Positions 1 through 14,480 of a stretch of DNA of 64,000 nucleotides are shown here, piece by piece. Origin of the DNA: Crotophaga sulcirostris (lineage: Eukaryota; Chordata; Aves; Cuculiformes; Crotophagidae). Under the pieces are notes generated by a model. It did not search any database and was not told the origin of the DNA. It worked only from the letters and a program-made list of their open reading frames with translations. The position numbers and the translations under genes are program-made. Each line of letters starts with the position of its first letter. Position 1 is the stretch's first letter. The stretch is taken from contig VYZB01000386.1 in the NCBI GenBank assembly GCA_013397455.1, forward strand, positions 300,755 through 364,754, read 5' to 3'.

Positions 1-1340
1 CAGTAAGAAGGGCCAAATTTTGTAAAAGCTGCATTTCTGTGGAGAGGTTTTGTTCAGGCCTTGTTATTCTGAAGATCTGCCCTTAAGTTTGCAATACTGA
101 CTCCAGATTCAGCATTGTAAGATCAATGATAAAGTGCTGCTACCTACAAACATGCATTTGTTAATATGGCATGAAGTAACACTAATGCTTCACTGAATGT
201 CTTGAGGTGTGGCAGAGAGAGCAACTTGGCTTTCTTGCAGGTGCCCTTAGGAATGCAAATGGCAACCACTAAAACCCATCTACTTAACTATGACTGTTTA
301 CACCATAAAAAGAAATTCACTCTTATAATTATATTCAGAATTATAGAAAGCTGTTGCTGCTTTAGACTATTTTATGTCTCTGGGGAAACTTCCCTCAAAT
401 ATAACAGCCTACATTTTTACTTTGTTAATTATAAAGCTGTGAACAAGAAAATGCAAGACAATCTCTACTATTCTTAGTGTAATAGTAACTTCCTAAAATA
501 TTACTGCCTTTATGAGTCCCAATGGAGAATCTTTCTTTTGGCGGGGGGAGAAACCTCATCATCTTATTGCAGAAATGAGAAAATACATTCCAGATGTATT
601 AAGCAAATAATCAAGACACATTTATCATGTTTTCTTATAAATCCTTGCACTTAGGTTATCTGCAGGTTGGCTCATGATTTTTTCTTCATCTACCCTATCC
701 AAAGCAGATGTTGTTTATTCTTTTGAAACATTAGCTTCTGCGTTTTCTGCCAGGAAGGACAGATTAAAAATACTGTCTTCTGTCCTTTTGAACAGATATG
801 GAAGAGCAGCTGGGAGTAGTGTAGATGTAATACTTTGCTTTTGGTTACTATTGAGGCCATACATAGAGATGATTTTTTTTATTGCTTTCCTATTGGAATG
901 TTTTTTTGGAGGTGTTACAGGCCTTTTTGTTGCAGAAAGAATCTTTTTAAAGATGAAAATCTTAAGATGTCAGGGGGGATCCATGGAGAGGACTAATCAC
1001 TTTGTCTTGTCTGTCTGGAATCTCAAACAGCTGAAGAACCTTGGAAAGGATCTGAGGTGTTCTCCAACAGTGCTTGTGCCTTACTTGTGGAATTCAACTT
1101 TTTTGCTCTTTACATTGCCAGTCATTACTTTCAAATTGCTTGTCCATTGTGGTTGTTACGATCCAGAGTAGTGGCTTACGTGAATACATTTTCCCAACTC
1201 ATTTTCCGAAAACAAAGAATTGCTCTGTGTTAGGCCTATGTTTTTCAATGAGCATATAAAATGCAGTGTATATCAAGGTTTTGACTTCTTTTTTTAATGT
1301 TTATTTACTTAAAGGAAGGGAAAGGAAAAAGAAAAAAAAG

Positions 1341-1528
1341 AGGTATCCCAGTCAATTCAGCTGGAGACTATTGACCTGTGTCACTCCGTCTGGTCAAAAA
1401 CCAGTTGGACCCAGTCCTGCCCAAACAGCTCTAGCTGGCCCTGCTTGAACCAGGGGGATTGGGCTAGATTTGGACTAGATGATCTCAAGAGGTCCTTTCC
1501 CACCTCAACCATTCTCTGATTCTTTGTG
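1341..1528 (+). mobile_element. CR1 LINE 3' fragment
   Basis: The stretch has the order expected of a CR1 3' end: a CTAGCTGGCCCTGCTTGAAC-like segment, a run of G, GGACTAGATGATCTC, then AGGTCCTTTCCCACCTCAACC and a degraded ATTCTCTGATTCT tail. It is 5'-truncated, as most CR1 copies are, and carries a short insertion or duplication around GGGCTAGATTTGGACTAG. It resembles the CR1 subfamilies ending in 'gagcaggggg-ttggac'. The 5' limit is approximate, because the first 60 bases are only weakly CR1-like. Confidence 0.75.
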
Positions 1529-4500
1529 TTGCAAAGAGGTTCTTCAGAGAATTCTTTCCTTTGGTGCTTTGATATTTGTGTGTTCCAGTGTCAACAGTTT
1601 TGCTTTTATGTGTGATAATTAAATCATTACTAATGCAAGGTCTCTGCAGTTGCCCTTCTCAGAGCATCATCAGTTTCTGTGATGCCCAGTTGCTCTGCAG
1701 TTCTAATTGCAGGACTGTAGTTGAGCTGATGCCAAAAAGTAAACATTTGCTGAATTTTGAAACCATCAGACATATAAAACCAGAGCTGATGCAATGTGCC
1801 GCTGCTTTTTGTTGTGTCTGTGCTCCCCCAAAGCACAGCTGTTGGAAGATGCTTTATTGAACAGTAAAATCAAATCTCACAAAATTAGAACCAGGATGGC
1901 TCTGGGTGCAGGGTGTTTACTGTTGTCTTCAGAGGTACCCCCCAGCACTGCTTTGCTCTGAATTCATCAGCAAACCATTGTTGTCATTCAGTTGAACTTT
2001 TACACTAGAAGGCCAAAGAAAACTTCTTACAAAATAAAAATTGATTAGTAATGATTTCGTGTACATATCTTGAGGATGTGCCATAGTAACTCAGCCATTT
2101 GAAGCTTGTCAGTGCTTTCTGGATGGTCACTGAGCACCAGATGGATTTGGCTGCTATTGTTGAAATAATCAGACCTGGCTTTTTTTTTGACAGGCACCAT
2201 TTAACAACCTGAGTAATAGCCTCGTGCCTTTATTTCACCAGTGAAACTTATACTTATGCTACCTTAAGAGACCACTGTAAGCTTCTGGGATACTTCTAAA
2301 TCTTTATTGATCATTTTCACTTGTCTTACTTTTTATTAATCTTTTAGATCAAATTTGTAGAAGTGTTAAAGCAAATGTATCAACCATGACAAATACATAG
2401 AAGAGCTCCCTAGCGATATTGAGGACCCAAGTGTATGCTTCTTGGCTCAATCAAATGATATCAAACTTGATATCGCCAGTGCTCTTCCTGCAACTTAATA
2501 TTCTTTTTCCTCTAATCATCTCCTACTACTGTGTCCCTTTTTTGGCATGTATGGGCAAGCAGAGTACTTCACAACGCATTTGAAACACAAAATTTGTACC
2601 TTCTCTTTTCAGTGGTAGGTGGGAGGAGTGGGAAATATTTCCTTGTAGTCTATGGTAAGATTTTGTCCAGCTTTTACTCTGGTAGCCTTTGTTTTACTCT
2701 GGTAGTCTTCACAATCATAGAATACGGACCAGTCAGAGAGCAGCACATCTTCATAATTATTTGGGTGCTTTGCTTGAAGTGCAGTTGTGCAAATTCACCT
2801 TCCTTTCTTGCTTGAACTATGTGGATTCAAAGAGAGGAAAGATCGATAGAGGCAGACTTTGCAGTTTTCCTATCATAGCATGTCTGTGTGACTATATGAA
2901 TTTTGCAGTCAAAAATTTGTGAGGATCAGTGTGTGATTATGATTCTATGATAAGAGCTGGCAGCTTCGCCGATTTAAGCTGGTCTAATAAAGCTGGTGTA
3001 GTGATGAGTTTATCTTGAGATTAGTGGTAGGAGTGGAAGACCGGGGAATAGCACACCAGTTTGGGGGTCACTGGAAGAGGCAGGTGCATTCTGCAATTTT
3101 GGCAAAAAAGTAAATCCCCAAGATATGTTTGCCACAAAGAGACTAGCTGTAGCAGAGATGTCTGGTTTACCTCAGCAAGAAAGAAGTGGGATAAATTGTT
3201 CTTCCTGGAGCTTCCTATCAATCTGACTAGACCAGAACTGGCAGCTGAATTAGCACATTCAAGAAGTGTCCTGTGTATCTTTAGCTTTTGTGTGCCACGT
3301 AGACATCCTCACAGTTGCTCTGCAGCAAAACAGGGAGAGAAAAGGGTTATTTTGTTAATCTGAAAGGATTGTCTAAACATATTGTAAATATTGACTAAAG
3401 CTAAAACAAAGAATGAACAATGTGACTGGTGATTTTACTGAATTCAACTTCCTCAGTGTGCTGTGATAAGGTAAATATCAGCTGTGGAGAACTGTGTAAT
3501 GGCTGAACTCCTCTGTTGAGAAGTTGGGGAGTGACAAAGTACGGATGATGGTCTAGACTCTCTTCCATCTTCCCGTGTTGGGGAAGGGGTTAGCACTGGC
3601 TGTTTCTGCTCTTCTTGGTTTGCTCTATATGCTTACAATGCTTAATTTGTTTGGTTTTGGTTTTTTTTACTTTTTTAAAGGTGAAGTTTTCCAAGGCCAG
3701 CCATGTGTCTTCTAACAAAAGTTACAGGTTAGCAGGAATCCTCCTGCTTTGTCTGGCTTGACTTTCTGGGATTTTTTTATGAAATCTGAAATAAGGTCAA
3801 TTTAATCTGATCTGAAATGTTGTAACTGACTGGTAATGGATAACTCAAGCAGTTGTGCAGATGTTGATGAGCAAACCTCTGGAAACACAATACTTCTGAT
3901 TCTTCTCCTACTTATGCTGCAGGAAACTAGAAGTGACAACATTGAAACCAGTGATGTATTTTTTGTGTGCATGTGCATGGAAATTGGAATAAATGAGAAC
4001 TGGGCCAATTTTTTTTTTTCTTTTGCATTTGGCTGATGACAACTTAGATCTCATCTGGTCTATATTGGCATGGCTTTACTGATGTTAGAGGAGCTTTTAT
4101 ACTAACTCACACCAGCTGAGCTTGTTATGCAGTCCAGCCTGTGCCAATGTGGAGTGGCTTTTTTCCCTTTTTACCTCTCATTCTGTTTTCCATCTTGTGC
4201 TCTTGTGCTTGGTGATCTTTTTGTTCTGCCTTTGATGTGCAATTTCCAGCTCTGGCCAATTGACTGCAAATAAACTAGAGGTCTATTTCACAGTAGGACT
4301 TCTTTATATGAATCTAGAAGCCTATTAATTTTGATTTTAGACTGCATAGATATGTAGAGAATTTATTTTAAATCCAAAATACGGGTTTGTACTTTTCTAT
4401 AGTTTTTATTTTCCAATGAAAACCACTAATTTTAGTGGCTGAATATGTTTCTACGTAGGCAAGTTGTATTTATTTAATTTGATATTTTAAGGACTCAAAA

Positions 4501-6657
4501 TGAATACATACTTAAATCTGCTGCTGACGTTGATTCTTTCATAGAGTTTGGCAGAAGAACTTCTGTTTCTGTTGTGACAACAAAAAGTAAGAAGGATTTA
4601 CATTCATACATGCATCACTATGCTTTAGAGCATATCCTATCTTATCTGACTTGGGGGAATGACGTACTTTTTGTAGAAAGAAAACTTATGCTAACACATA
4701 TGCAAACTAAATGTGATAATTTTCTAAGGATACCTTGATTAATCTGATTGTATTTTAATGGATGATAACATTTTAAATTGTTCAGGGAAGCAGACAACCA
4801 TGATGAAAACAGTGCTCAGGAGCTAGAAACCTCATAATTATGGGCAACTGGTGCATAATACATCCTAGGAACCGACAGGGAAAATTAAATTGTGATGATT
4901 CTGTTGAGTTTATAATATGTGAATACCAAGTCATGCTTGTGCAACTATAATTATTTTATGGTATTTTGTGGTTTGCATCCTTAGAGGTGTGCATATTTTT
5001 AAAGTATGTTAATGAAAAAGAGATGTTGAAAACTGCAAAGTTCCATGCTCCAGCTGAACGGGGGTCCATCTTACTACTCTGTCTCACGACCAGTGATATT
5101 TGCATCCGAGAAACATGGGAAAAACCTACAGTACACAAGTGTGATAACCAAATATTGCATATATTTCTTTCTATCCAGGAATGCTTAGCAGTTGGCTTAC
5201 AAGGCAAAACTTGATGATGCTTACTTTCCCATATACACAGTATACTGCACTCTTGTAATGATATATTTTATTAAGTGTAGCTTTTTCATATATGGCTAAT
5301 TTGACATATAGAGTAAGTAGGTTTTATAATCTCAGTTTGTTCTTGTCAAATGGGCTATTTAAGAATTTTAAGCGCATATCCTGGATTCTTACTTATATTC
5401 AGTTTGTTGTAATAAATTCCTCAGAAACAGTAAGAGTAGGTAACTGATAAGATGAAGTAATTTAATACTGTATAATTAAGATTTTGTTAGTGCAGCATTG
5501 TTGTGTAGAATTTAATTTATTTGGAAGTTCAAAAGCTTCGCGAAGTTGGAGCAGAGTACAGAAACTTCTGTTAAAGTGTATTTTCCTGATTCAGACCTCA
5601 ATTCTAGAAATCAATAATTTGGAGCTGTGTTGTTCACTTAGTTAATTATTTGATTTCTTTGAGGAAATGACTAGTGTGCTTCAAAGACAAGGTTAATTGT
5701 AGTACTAAGGCTTGACATTTGCAAAATTTAAAAGAATTGTGCTATGAAAATGCTTCAAAAATATTAGTCTCTAGGATGTGGCTAGTTCTTGTCCTCCACT
5801 CTGCACTGCTGCATCACTGTTGGAAAATTATTATCTTTTATTGTTTAATTCCCTTTGGATTTGAGATAAGCCAGATGGTGAGATCTCTGTGTAGGGGAGT
5901 TGTCTGTTTGGCATTATCAATTTTCAAATCCCTTATTAGTAATGGAGGAGTTGTAGCGTGCAGTCCCCTTTGGTCTAGATGGTTTTACATACCTGTGTGT
6001 CAATTTGATAATTCCTACTGTTTCTTATATTTAACTTCAATCCAAACTAAAAGCACAGTACAGAAATGGCCAGCTTCCAAGTAACAAGTAGATACTTAAA
6101 CGTGGCATTGCTAATTAGCATTTGGGTACCTTTATAGGCTTTTTTCTTTTTTTTTTTTTTCTTACAGACTGTAATAACAAGATTATAGAAATGTCAGGGG
6201 AATTTAACCACAAAAGCATGCACTGCTTTGTCTTTCTTCTTGGTAAGGCATCTTTCAAAGACTCTAATTTGCCTTTTTTTAGTATACGTTAGGATATATC
6301 CTTTTCTGCTTATTTTTTGGTAGCAGAAATCAAGCTTCTGTCAGTGATGTGAGAGTATCAGAACTAGAACACTGATGAAATTGTAGTCTCAGAGTCCAAG
6401 GCAGTGATTGCTGAACAACTGAGAAGACATGGCGTTTTTGTTTGTTTTTATCAAGATCTGTTTGATTTGGATGAATGATGATTTATACCAGGATTACGAT
6501 GTGAAGTATTTCATTCCTGGCAGAGCTTTCTGCTTTCCAAAATTTTAAAGTAAAACACAATTATTTGTAAAGATTTAAGGAAAGAAGGCGAAATACACAT
6601 TAACATTGAATACGTTAATTTAACATTATTTGCAGGAGTAACATAGATTGTATAGGA

Positions 6658-6868
6658 CATGGGTGGCAAACACAAGGCCGACGGGCTGAATCCGTCTCTC
6701 CACCTTGTTTTATCCAGCCCAACACCTTTTTTCTACCCAGTGGCAGCGCCGAGCTCCTTGTCCCTGTGCTCCTGCCAGTGCCAGCCACGTGTGCAGCAGG
6801 TGTGACATGCGTTACACTGCAGGAACAGGCTGATGTGGCCCTGGGTGAAAATGAGTTTGACACCCCTG
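6658..6868. mobile_element. Nonautonomous hAT-type DNA transposon (MITE-like), 211 bp, with target-site duplication
   Basis: The element is bounded by imperfect terminal inverted repeats: CATGGGTGGCAAAC at the left, and CAGGGGTGTCAAAC read from the right end on the opposite strand (12 of 14 positions match). It is flanked on both sides by the identical octamer GTATAGGA, at 6650-6657 and 6869-6876. An 8-bp target-site duplication with CAGGGGTGTCAAAC-like termini is the hallmark of the hAT superfamily. The interior is GC-richer than its surroundings and has no transposase frame, so mobility would have depended on a transposase supplied elsewhere. I cannot name the family. Confidence 0.85.
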
Positions 6869-7782
6869 GTATAGGATGTGAAGCTCAGCAGTTCACCATG
6901 TTAGCTAATCCTAGGCAAAATTTAATGTCTTTGTGTAATTGAACATCTTGTATCTTTAGTAAATTGTGGGAACACCTAGAATCTCATGTTTTTATTTTGT
7001 TGACTGTAAGTATCCTACTGCAATGTTCTTAAAGGTGTGTGTTAATGCGTGTGTGGAGTTTCATTTTCATTTAAAAAAAAAAAAAGACGTTATTGAGTGA
7101 TAGGTTGCAAGACTAAGAATTCTTAGACTATATTGTAACTTAATAGCCAGTTTGCATAACCTGTATGACAGGCACTTGTTAGTTCTCACAGTCCCCCACA
7201 TCCCAGAAATGGGCCCCCAGAAAACAGGCCATTCTTCTTAATGAGATGTTGGAGCCTCCACTCTTTCTCATGTGTGAAATAGTGCCATAATCCCAAGAGG
7301 TGCATTAAATATTGACTAGTTTGTTCGCCATGCCTTGAAATGAAGAAGTGCTCCATAAATGACAAGTGACGTTTATAGAAATGCTTCTGATTGTGGTTTC
7401 ATGAGGAAGGTAAGCCAAAAATGCCACTTAAAATGTTACCATGTAAAAAGCGTGGGTTTATCTACCCAAAATTGCACACTTAACCATTCACTGCAAAAGG
7501 AATTGACTAGGAGTTGCATGTAAATGACCTCAGTGTTAGTTTAAAATGCAATCTATCAAGAGAGGATATCACACTGTCATGGTTTTTTTTTTTTTCGATA
7601 TTATGATACAGTATTCCAGGCCTCCTTTTATTTTAAAACACACACTGAAATCCAGTGTAATAGCTGTATTTGAAGTTTTCTGTCCAGATTCGTATTTTGC
7701 GCTTTTTCGTAGCTGAAAAATTCTCATTAGCAAATATTGAGTGTGATTTTCCTACAAAGAATTATTTACTCATACAAAGCCA

Positions 7783-7910
7783 CAATCACAGAATCGTGCA
7801 GGTCTGAGGGGACCTCTAGAGGTATGTAGTCCAACCCCCACATCAAAACAAGTCCAGGCAGAACAGTTTGCCCAGGGCTTTATTCAGTCAAGTTGCAAAT
7901 GTCTCCTAAA
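7783..7910 (-). mobile_element. CR1 LINE 3' fragment, antisense
   Basis: Read on the + strand, the segment runs CAATCACAGAATCGTGCAGG, then GGGGACCTCTAGAGGT, AGTCCAACCCCC, and a 'gttgcccagggctttattcagtca' type block. That is the reverse complement of the usual CR1 3' end, with the tail at the left. The copy is 5'-truncated at about 7910, and its right boundary is approximate. Confidence 0.8.
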
Positions 7911-10900
7911 AAAGCCCATGGCCATGTCTCACTCCAGAAAAGCAAGCTGTCCCACCATGTCTATAATCCCAGTGAGGTTATGGCTCTGCAACTGCACTTA
8001 GGCTTTTAATTTCTCCTGTTTGCTTCCTGTGCCACTGTGCATTTGTGTTCAGTCTTTTGCTTTCAGGGGAGAAAGCAGGGTATTCCTAGAACTGGCTGTG
8101 CCACCTTTTAAATTGACTATGGGTTTGCATTGTCTTTAATATTAAGCAAGACCCCTTGCCCACCAGAGAGAAGGATGTCAAGTGCATGGTGGTGGAGTGC
8201 AGAGCAAGTAATAGGATTTGGGCTGATTTAATCTTTATCCACAACCACACTGACATAACTGTTATTTACAAATACTGTTATTCAGTAGGTCCAATGGGTA
8301 TATGTACATAAATTGATTATGTGTGTTCAGGTATTTACGAGATGCCCAACTTTCAGTCAACTGCTGAAAACTGGCCCTTCTGTGTTTTCATTTTGTTGCA
8401 TTTTCTTTTTCCATTTCCTGGGAGAGACAGAGGGTGAGGAGGGGAATGAGTTCTTAGGATACTTTGTGCTTGAAAACTTGATGTTATTTGCTGTAAATAT
8501 GGCATATGTTAGTTGAGATAACAACTTGCAAAACCTCTATTAGAGTAAAATGCAAAATAAGAAAAGGACTAAACCTCTTATTTATCCTTTCTACCTCAAA
8601 AAAAAACCAATAAAAAAAAGCCTTCTATGTAACTGGAAAGGGATTAAGAAACTTGAGATGGTGGTTTAAAAAAATTAAAAAGGAGTAGAGAAAGTCAAGA
8701 AGAAACAGTTTCTATTGACTTCTTATTTCATTTTTGGAAAGGTCACTGCAAATTTCCACAGTGACAAAATAACAACCCAATTAGTATCTGTCCTGTAAAA
8801 CTAAATGTTAATATATTACAGATCCTCCTCTATTGACAAGAGGGACTGACATGCAACATGGACTTCTCTAAATGCGTGCAGGGCAAAAACTACCAGACAC
8901 AGTTATGAATTTCTGTAACAATTGCTGTCAACTTTCAAACTGTAAAGGAAACATGATGTAATTAAAAACTCTCATCTGTAGGTTTATTTTTTAGGAAGTC
9001 TACTTTTAATTATATTTCTGCTATACCTATAAGAGACACAATAAGACCATCAGAGTAAATCTTAAAAGCACAGCAGCCCCTTTATCTGGCACATAAAAAA
9101 ATTCCCAGTGGAAACCAGTATTTCATTAATTATCATTACATAGGAATTACAGAATTAGGGGGTCTAACATTTCTTTTATCATTCATTTCTTCAAGTGTCA
9201 GTGGCATTACCTTCCCAAAAGTTCAGTGCATAACAACAAATTAATTACCAACTGTTAAAAAGAGAGATTAGTTAGAATATTAGTGACTTTTTTGAGAAAG
9301 GAATCCCTTTAATAAGGGGGTTTAAATTAGTTTTTCAGCTGAGAAGGGAGAAATTATTTTTATTAATATATTCATTCCTCCAGAAAGAAAAACAGATGAA
9401 TAGTCTTCCCTGCTAATTCATTTTAATATTTTAGCAGTGAATTAAAATACCATGTAATCAAAGCAGCAAACTTTCCTTTGTGTTGTAGCTGTATCTCAGA
9501 ATATTTCCATTCATGTAGTCCATGAGGAAGACACAAAGCTCACTGAGTGAAGCTTGAATCTTTCCAGTTGAGGTGCTGTGATACTCCCTTTCCCTGCCAA
9601 GCCAGTGGTCTGTCTTCTGTGCCCCTTCCCTGTGCACCAAACAAGATGGTGTTCAGTAAGGCAGAAACTTTTCTGTACCTTACTGAAGTGTCTGGGGTTT
9701 TTTTTTTCTTCTGTTGTCTTGGATTTCAGATTATGCACTGCTGTAGTTTTCAGCTAAGTGCTAGTCAAGTCTAACTACACCTTTAGCCCACCTTATCTGC
9801 AGTTTTGACTGTTCAGTGAAGGAGACCGTTGTTTCACAAGGGGAGGAAAAAAGGCATACAAGAGGTATGTACCTGTGTTTAGTAAATAGTGCTCTCTCAG
9901 GGGCTGTACCTGTGAGTAAGGTAGAGCACTTGCAAACCTCTGCCTCACTGAGGCAAGAGCTGGCAAGTATGAAATGGGTGCCTTTAATGGCAGCAGGAAA
10001 GGACAATCTGTACACTTGAACGCTGCTCTGCCTTCTCCTGCTTGAGCAAAAAGGTTCCTAGTTGAGCGTAGGAGCATCTCCTAACTTAAACTTTTCACAT
10101 GTGGCTGCTAACTGTGTGCTCTTGTTTCAGTGCCTGGCTTGAGACCCTCAGTTCTGATTTGCAGAAGTGTTGAGTGCTCACAGCTGCAACTGTAGTAGTA
10201 GGGAACTGTACTTTGAACATATTAAACACCGTTTAATGCTTGGTGCTCAGCAACATCAGGTCCCAAGTATCTCAGACAGGGAGCAAAATTAATAGATGCT
10301 TTTCATCTTAGAGTCTCTGTGCCCAAGTTTCCAGCCCACAATACAGTAGACAGCAACATTTCCTCAACTCACCAAGACATGTGGAAAAAGAAAAAAAAAA
10401 GTCCATGTTATTTTTCTAACATTTAAATATTGTGGAACTGAGTGCTTCATTGGGAAGCTCATAAAAGAAGGAATGTGTCTTCAGAGCTCTGCTTGAATAT
10501 TGCTCAGTGCATAAGGCATTTGGGGTACACATTCACAGTACAAGGAACACAAGCAGTGGTCATTAACCGTTGCCTATTCTCTGTGTTGAACAGAACCAAG
10601 TCATGTGGAAAGATGAATACTCGATTGTCTCATTGAAAACAACATAGTAAAATATTTCTCAGATGAGAGTATCTTAGTGTTCCTCAGGCAACCTTAATTC
10701 TAGTATTTCAGGATATCTGAATGTTTCATTGAAACATCAAGTGTTGCATTAAGCCTCGCTTATGTGGGTCATTTCCTGGTTGTTTTAAATTGAAAACTGA
10801 AAAATTGAGATATTCTGTTGTATATCATCACATTCTTATGAGTCATCAGTGTAATATAATTACAAGCATTGTAGAGTAATTCTGTGTGTATATACCTCCA

Positions 10901-13900
10901 TAATTATTACACATACAAAGTATTAGATATAATTGAGTTTTTATGAACGTAGTGGGAGAACCATGAGGTTTTTTCAAGCAGCTGTGGAAGTTGGAGTGCT
11001 TTATATGGCAGTCTTTGCCTTCTTTGAGTATCTTTTATGAGGAAATCCCCTCCTCCTTCAAAGGTAAATAAAGCTGTTCTGTGTTATGCTATTGACCCTT
11101 GTGTAAGGGTGTAAACTGTTCTGCACAGTACATACACCTAGGAAGATAATAGTCATGGGGTTATCCTGCAGCCCATCTTTTGCAATGAGCATTCCTTCCA
11201 TTTCTGGCTGTTAGTGGTATAACTCTACTTGCTAGCTGTAACTCCATTTAATATAACACGTCAAGACGTTGTCTGTGGGATGCTAACATGTTTACATAAG
11301 CACATGTGTACAGCACCTTTTGGACATCACCAGTGAATCGGTAACTCAGTGTAATACACGATGTTGTATAACACACCCCTTGTGTGTGACTCTCACTCCC
11401 CAAATCAGTATTGGAGAGGTCGGCCAGTGCAGGTGTGCTGTAGAAGTGCTTCATACCTGCAGAATCAATATCTTGCTTGCTGGAATGGTGCTGAAGCAGA
11501 CCTTCTGCTGATGAGAAGGTACATTTCTAAGAATCTCTTCAAGCTTTCAACCCCCCACCCCAAGTTTTACCAGTTCACTCTCTTGGGGACACATTGCTGT
11601 GTTCTAATAAGGTAATACTTTGTCTTTAATTTTAGCAAAGCATATACTTCCCTGGATGCCCATTGTACCTGTGAAAATGGCCTTGCATGTAAAATGGGAT
11701 ATTTTACTATTGATACACTTTGCTAGGAAATGTCATTAGAGATAGCTTGTGTAAAAAAGGGATTTCAAAGTGTACATTGAAAAAATACATATAAAATTAA
11801 TTTTGAACATATAAAATAGCAGTGATATCTTGCCAAGATTTAGTCCCTGAGGGAAAAGCAAGTTCTTGTAGGATTCTTTTCCTTTTCTATTGGTTTCGTT
11901 TCCTGTAGGGTTGTTGTAGTCATGCCATTTTGCTAGAAAGAATTGCAGAGGATATTCTGCTTCACTTGTATATTTTATTGCTTCTGCATCTGTTTCCATC
12001 ATCTTTTATGTGCCTTGTCAGCTCCATGGCAAGTGTGGGCAAGAAGCCTCTGCAAAATGTACAGCTAAGGTGCTTCCACAAAGTATTTCAAGGACTTTAA
12101 GCAAAACCTCTCCTTGTGTCTTTTCCTAAGCTTTTCCTGTATAGTTTATATGGAACTTAACACTGTTACATTTCCTCCAACTGCAATAGTGTAGAAGTGG
12201 GTAACAGTCAATTGTGTAAAACTCCTTCAACCACTTTCTGTCCAATTGTAATACAATTTATGTCTTTTCTAAGAAATCATTATTTTTCAGAAATAAATGT
12301 GCTGCTGCCAGAACTCAGGAATTTCATACAAATTATGAAGCAGAGGAAAAAGAGTTATTTCGAACTTTAAGGAACATTGGCTTCCTATTCAGTGTTTCTT
12401 GTCACCTGCTTCATATGGAGATGGTGGGTTAATTTTAAAAGTAGGTACTAACTTAAATGTTCTACTTCTAAGCAAGAACAGCATGGAGCTCTGGCTGTGA
12501 TCCTGTAGTGTTACTGGTGAATAAGATGAGTTGAAATCAATGAAATAAATTGTAAATAAATAATTTTAAAAGTGGCTATGGGCACTTTGTGCAGTGCAGG
12601 AAGAGGGAGATAAGGACAGGAGAGTACTGAAAATGTAATTTCCATTGTGTTTGTGTCATATGAATTCCTAAATCATGAAAGAGGTTACTAGAAATGCTGA
12701 AACTAATTAAAAGAAATCTCAGAAAGAAATCCAAAAGAGAAATTAATGTGTGGTGATTACTCGGAGATGAAAGATTTTTGTTCTCTTCCTTGTAATTATA
12801 CAGGAATGCTTAAAAATTGAAGCTGAAATGGACTTATAGGGTCAAAATAATCTAATCTGATTTAGCTGTCTAAAAGTTCTATTTTGTCTGTGCATGTCTT
12901 ATGATAGAGTGAATTATTATTTTTGATTGTCTCCCCTCATTTACAGTAGAGTTGAAGGGACTGGCTTAGACCAGATACCTAGCAATTTGTAGTGGTGAAG
13001 TAGTCGATGGTGTCCCCCAGAATTACGTTTCTACTCAGCATCTTCTTACAGATATTTCTGCTTCTTCTTGGAAACCTCAACAAATCCAAAGAGTTTGCAT
13101 TAATAGCCATCAAGTTGGTAACGACAAGATATGATCTAAAAAGATGAAGTGAATAGGAGGGAAATCTCTTTTGCCTTGAGTGCAGCCTTTTCAGTTCCTG
13201 CCCCAGAAGAGTACTGGGCATAGCAGTGCCATTCCAAAGTGTCGCTGAGCAGGCATGGTGTCAGCCACAGTTAAAGTCCTTTCCCAGGTGGTACAGTTCA
13301 AATGGTTGTAGCTGTATAGAAGTCAAGCAGTGTGCTACAAGCTAAAGAGACTAATTTGTAAATTCAGATTTTGCTTTATCGTGGTGTTCCTGGGAACATG
13401 GACATGAGAGAGGAAACAGGAGATTTTAGGCTGAGGCAGAAGAGCAGGTCATGGCTCACTGCACCTTTTCCTGAGGCACAAAACTGAGTTTCCTGAGGTG
13501 TCCATTAATGCTACTGCTTTATGCTTTCCCTTTTATGCATGCCTTGTGTGCAATTGTACCAAGAGATTAACTGAGCATCTATAGGTGTATTATAGTTGCA
13601 GGTAAAGACATTTACAGGTAGCCAGGTTGAGAGATGCCAACTAGAAGTACTATACTCAGAAGAATGTAGAGAGAAGTGCAAGTGGGTCCTTTTGTGACAT
13701 AGTTTGCAAACCCCACTTGGTAGTGTCTGATCTCATATAGTATGTACTTCCTGTAATTATATATTTAAAACACATCTGTGTCTTTGAATAGCATGAGACC
13801 TATTGCCAGAAATTATTTTACCTTGGAACATACGATGGTCAAATTTTTTCAGACGGGAGATAAATAAGCAGGCACAGTTTGGGAAGCCAATCACACTGTG

Positions 13901-14480
13901 AAGAGCCCTATTCTGTGCAAAAGTGATAAATGCCCTTCAAACTGTTGTAGCATAGAACTGGTGGAGTAGTTCTCTAGTAAGAAGAAAGGAAAACTGGGGG
14001 TGGTGCTTCTGAACAAATATTTTTGCAGCTTGTTCTATGTGACAATATGTTTAGGTACACCTGGACTTTTCATGATGTCATTTTTTCAAATATATGGATT
14101 GTGCATACCTGGGACCTTGTCTGAATCGCTATGCAACATTCTGGTGGGATTATATTGGAGTTCATTGTGTTGGAATATATATGCTGTGGTTCAGTATGAA
14201 ATCTTTTTATAGCTTTACCATCAGAATGCGAAACTATTATTGACAGAAAGGCTTTGAAATTTAACGTTTTACTTTGTCTTACCTAAATCATTCTAGGAAA
14301 GGAAGAACTGTTATCCCAACTCCAGTTCTAAGGCAAGTGATGCCTCCATGATCATGAGTTTCTTCCAAAGAATGACTTTGTGGCAGAAGAGTTTAGTTGT
14401 TAAATAATAAACGTTATCTGTCTATGATTTTTGTATATTGTAGAACCAAGGAACCTCAGTTGTGAGCCGAACGCTTCTTT

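Noticed and set aside
674..1171. ATG-initiated open frame of 165 codons on the + strand, the longest forward frame in the window.
   Set aside because: The stretch is T-rich, which lowers stop frequency. The translation is a Phe/Leu/Val-rich string with no domain I recognise, and no splice or promoter context supports it. I treat it as chance in an intron.
2672..2705. Two copies of TTTTACTCTGGTAG with a 20-base period.
   Set aside because: Only two copies over 34 bases; a trivial local duplication with no wider repeat.
2935..2955. GATTATGATTCTATGATAAG, resembling a CR1 tail.
   Set aside because: No CR1 body precedes it on either strand, so the tail-like string alone is not enough.
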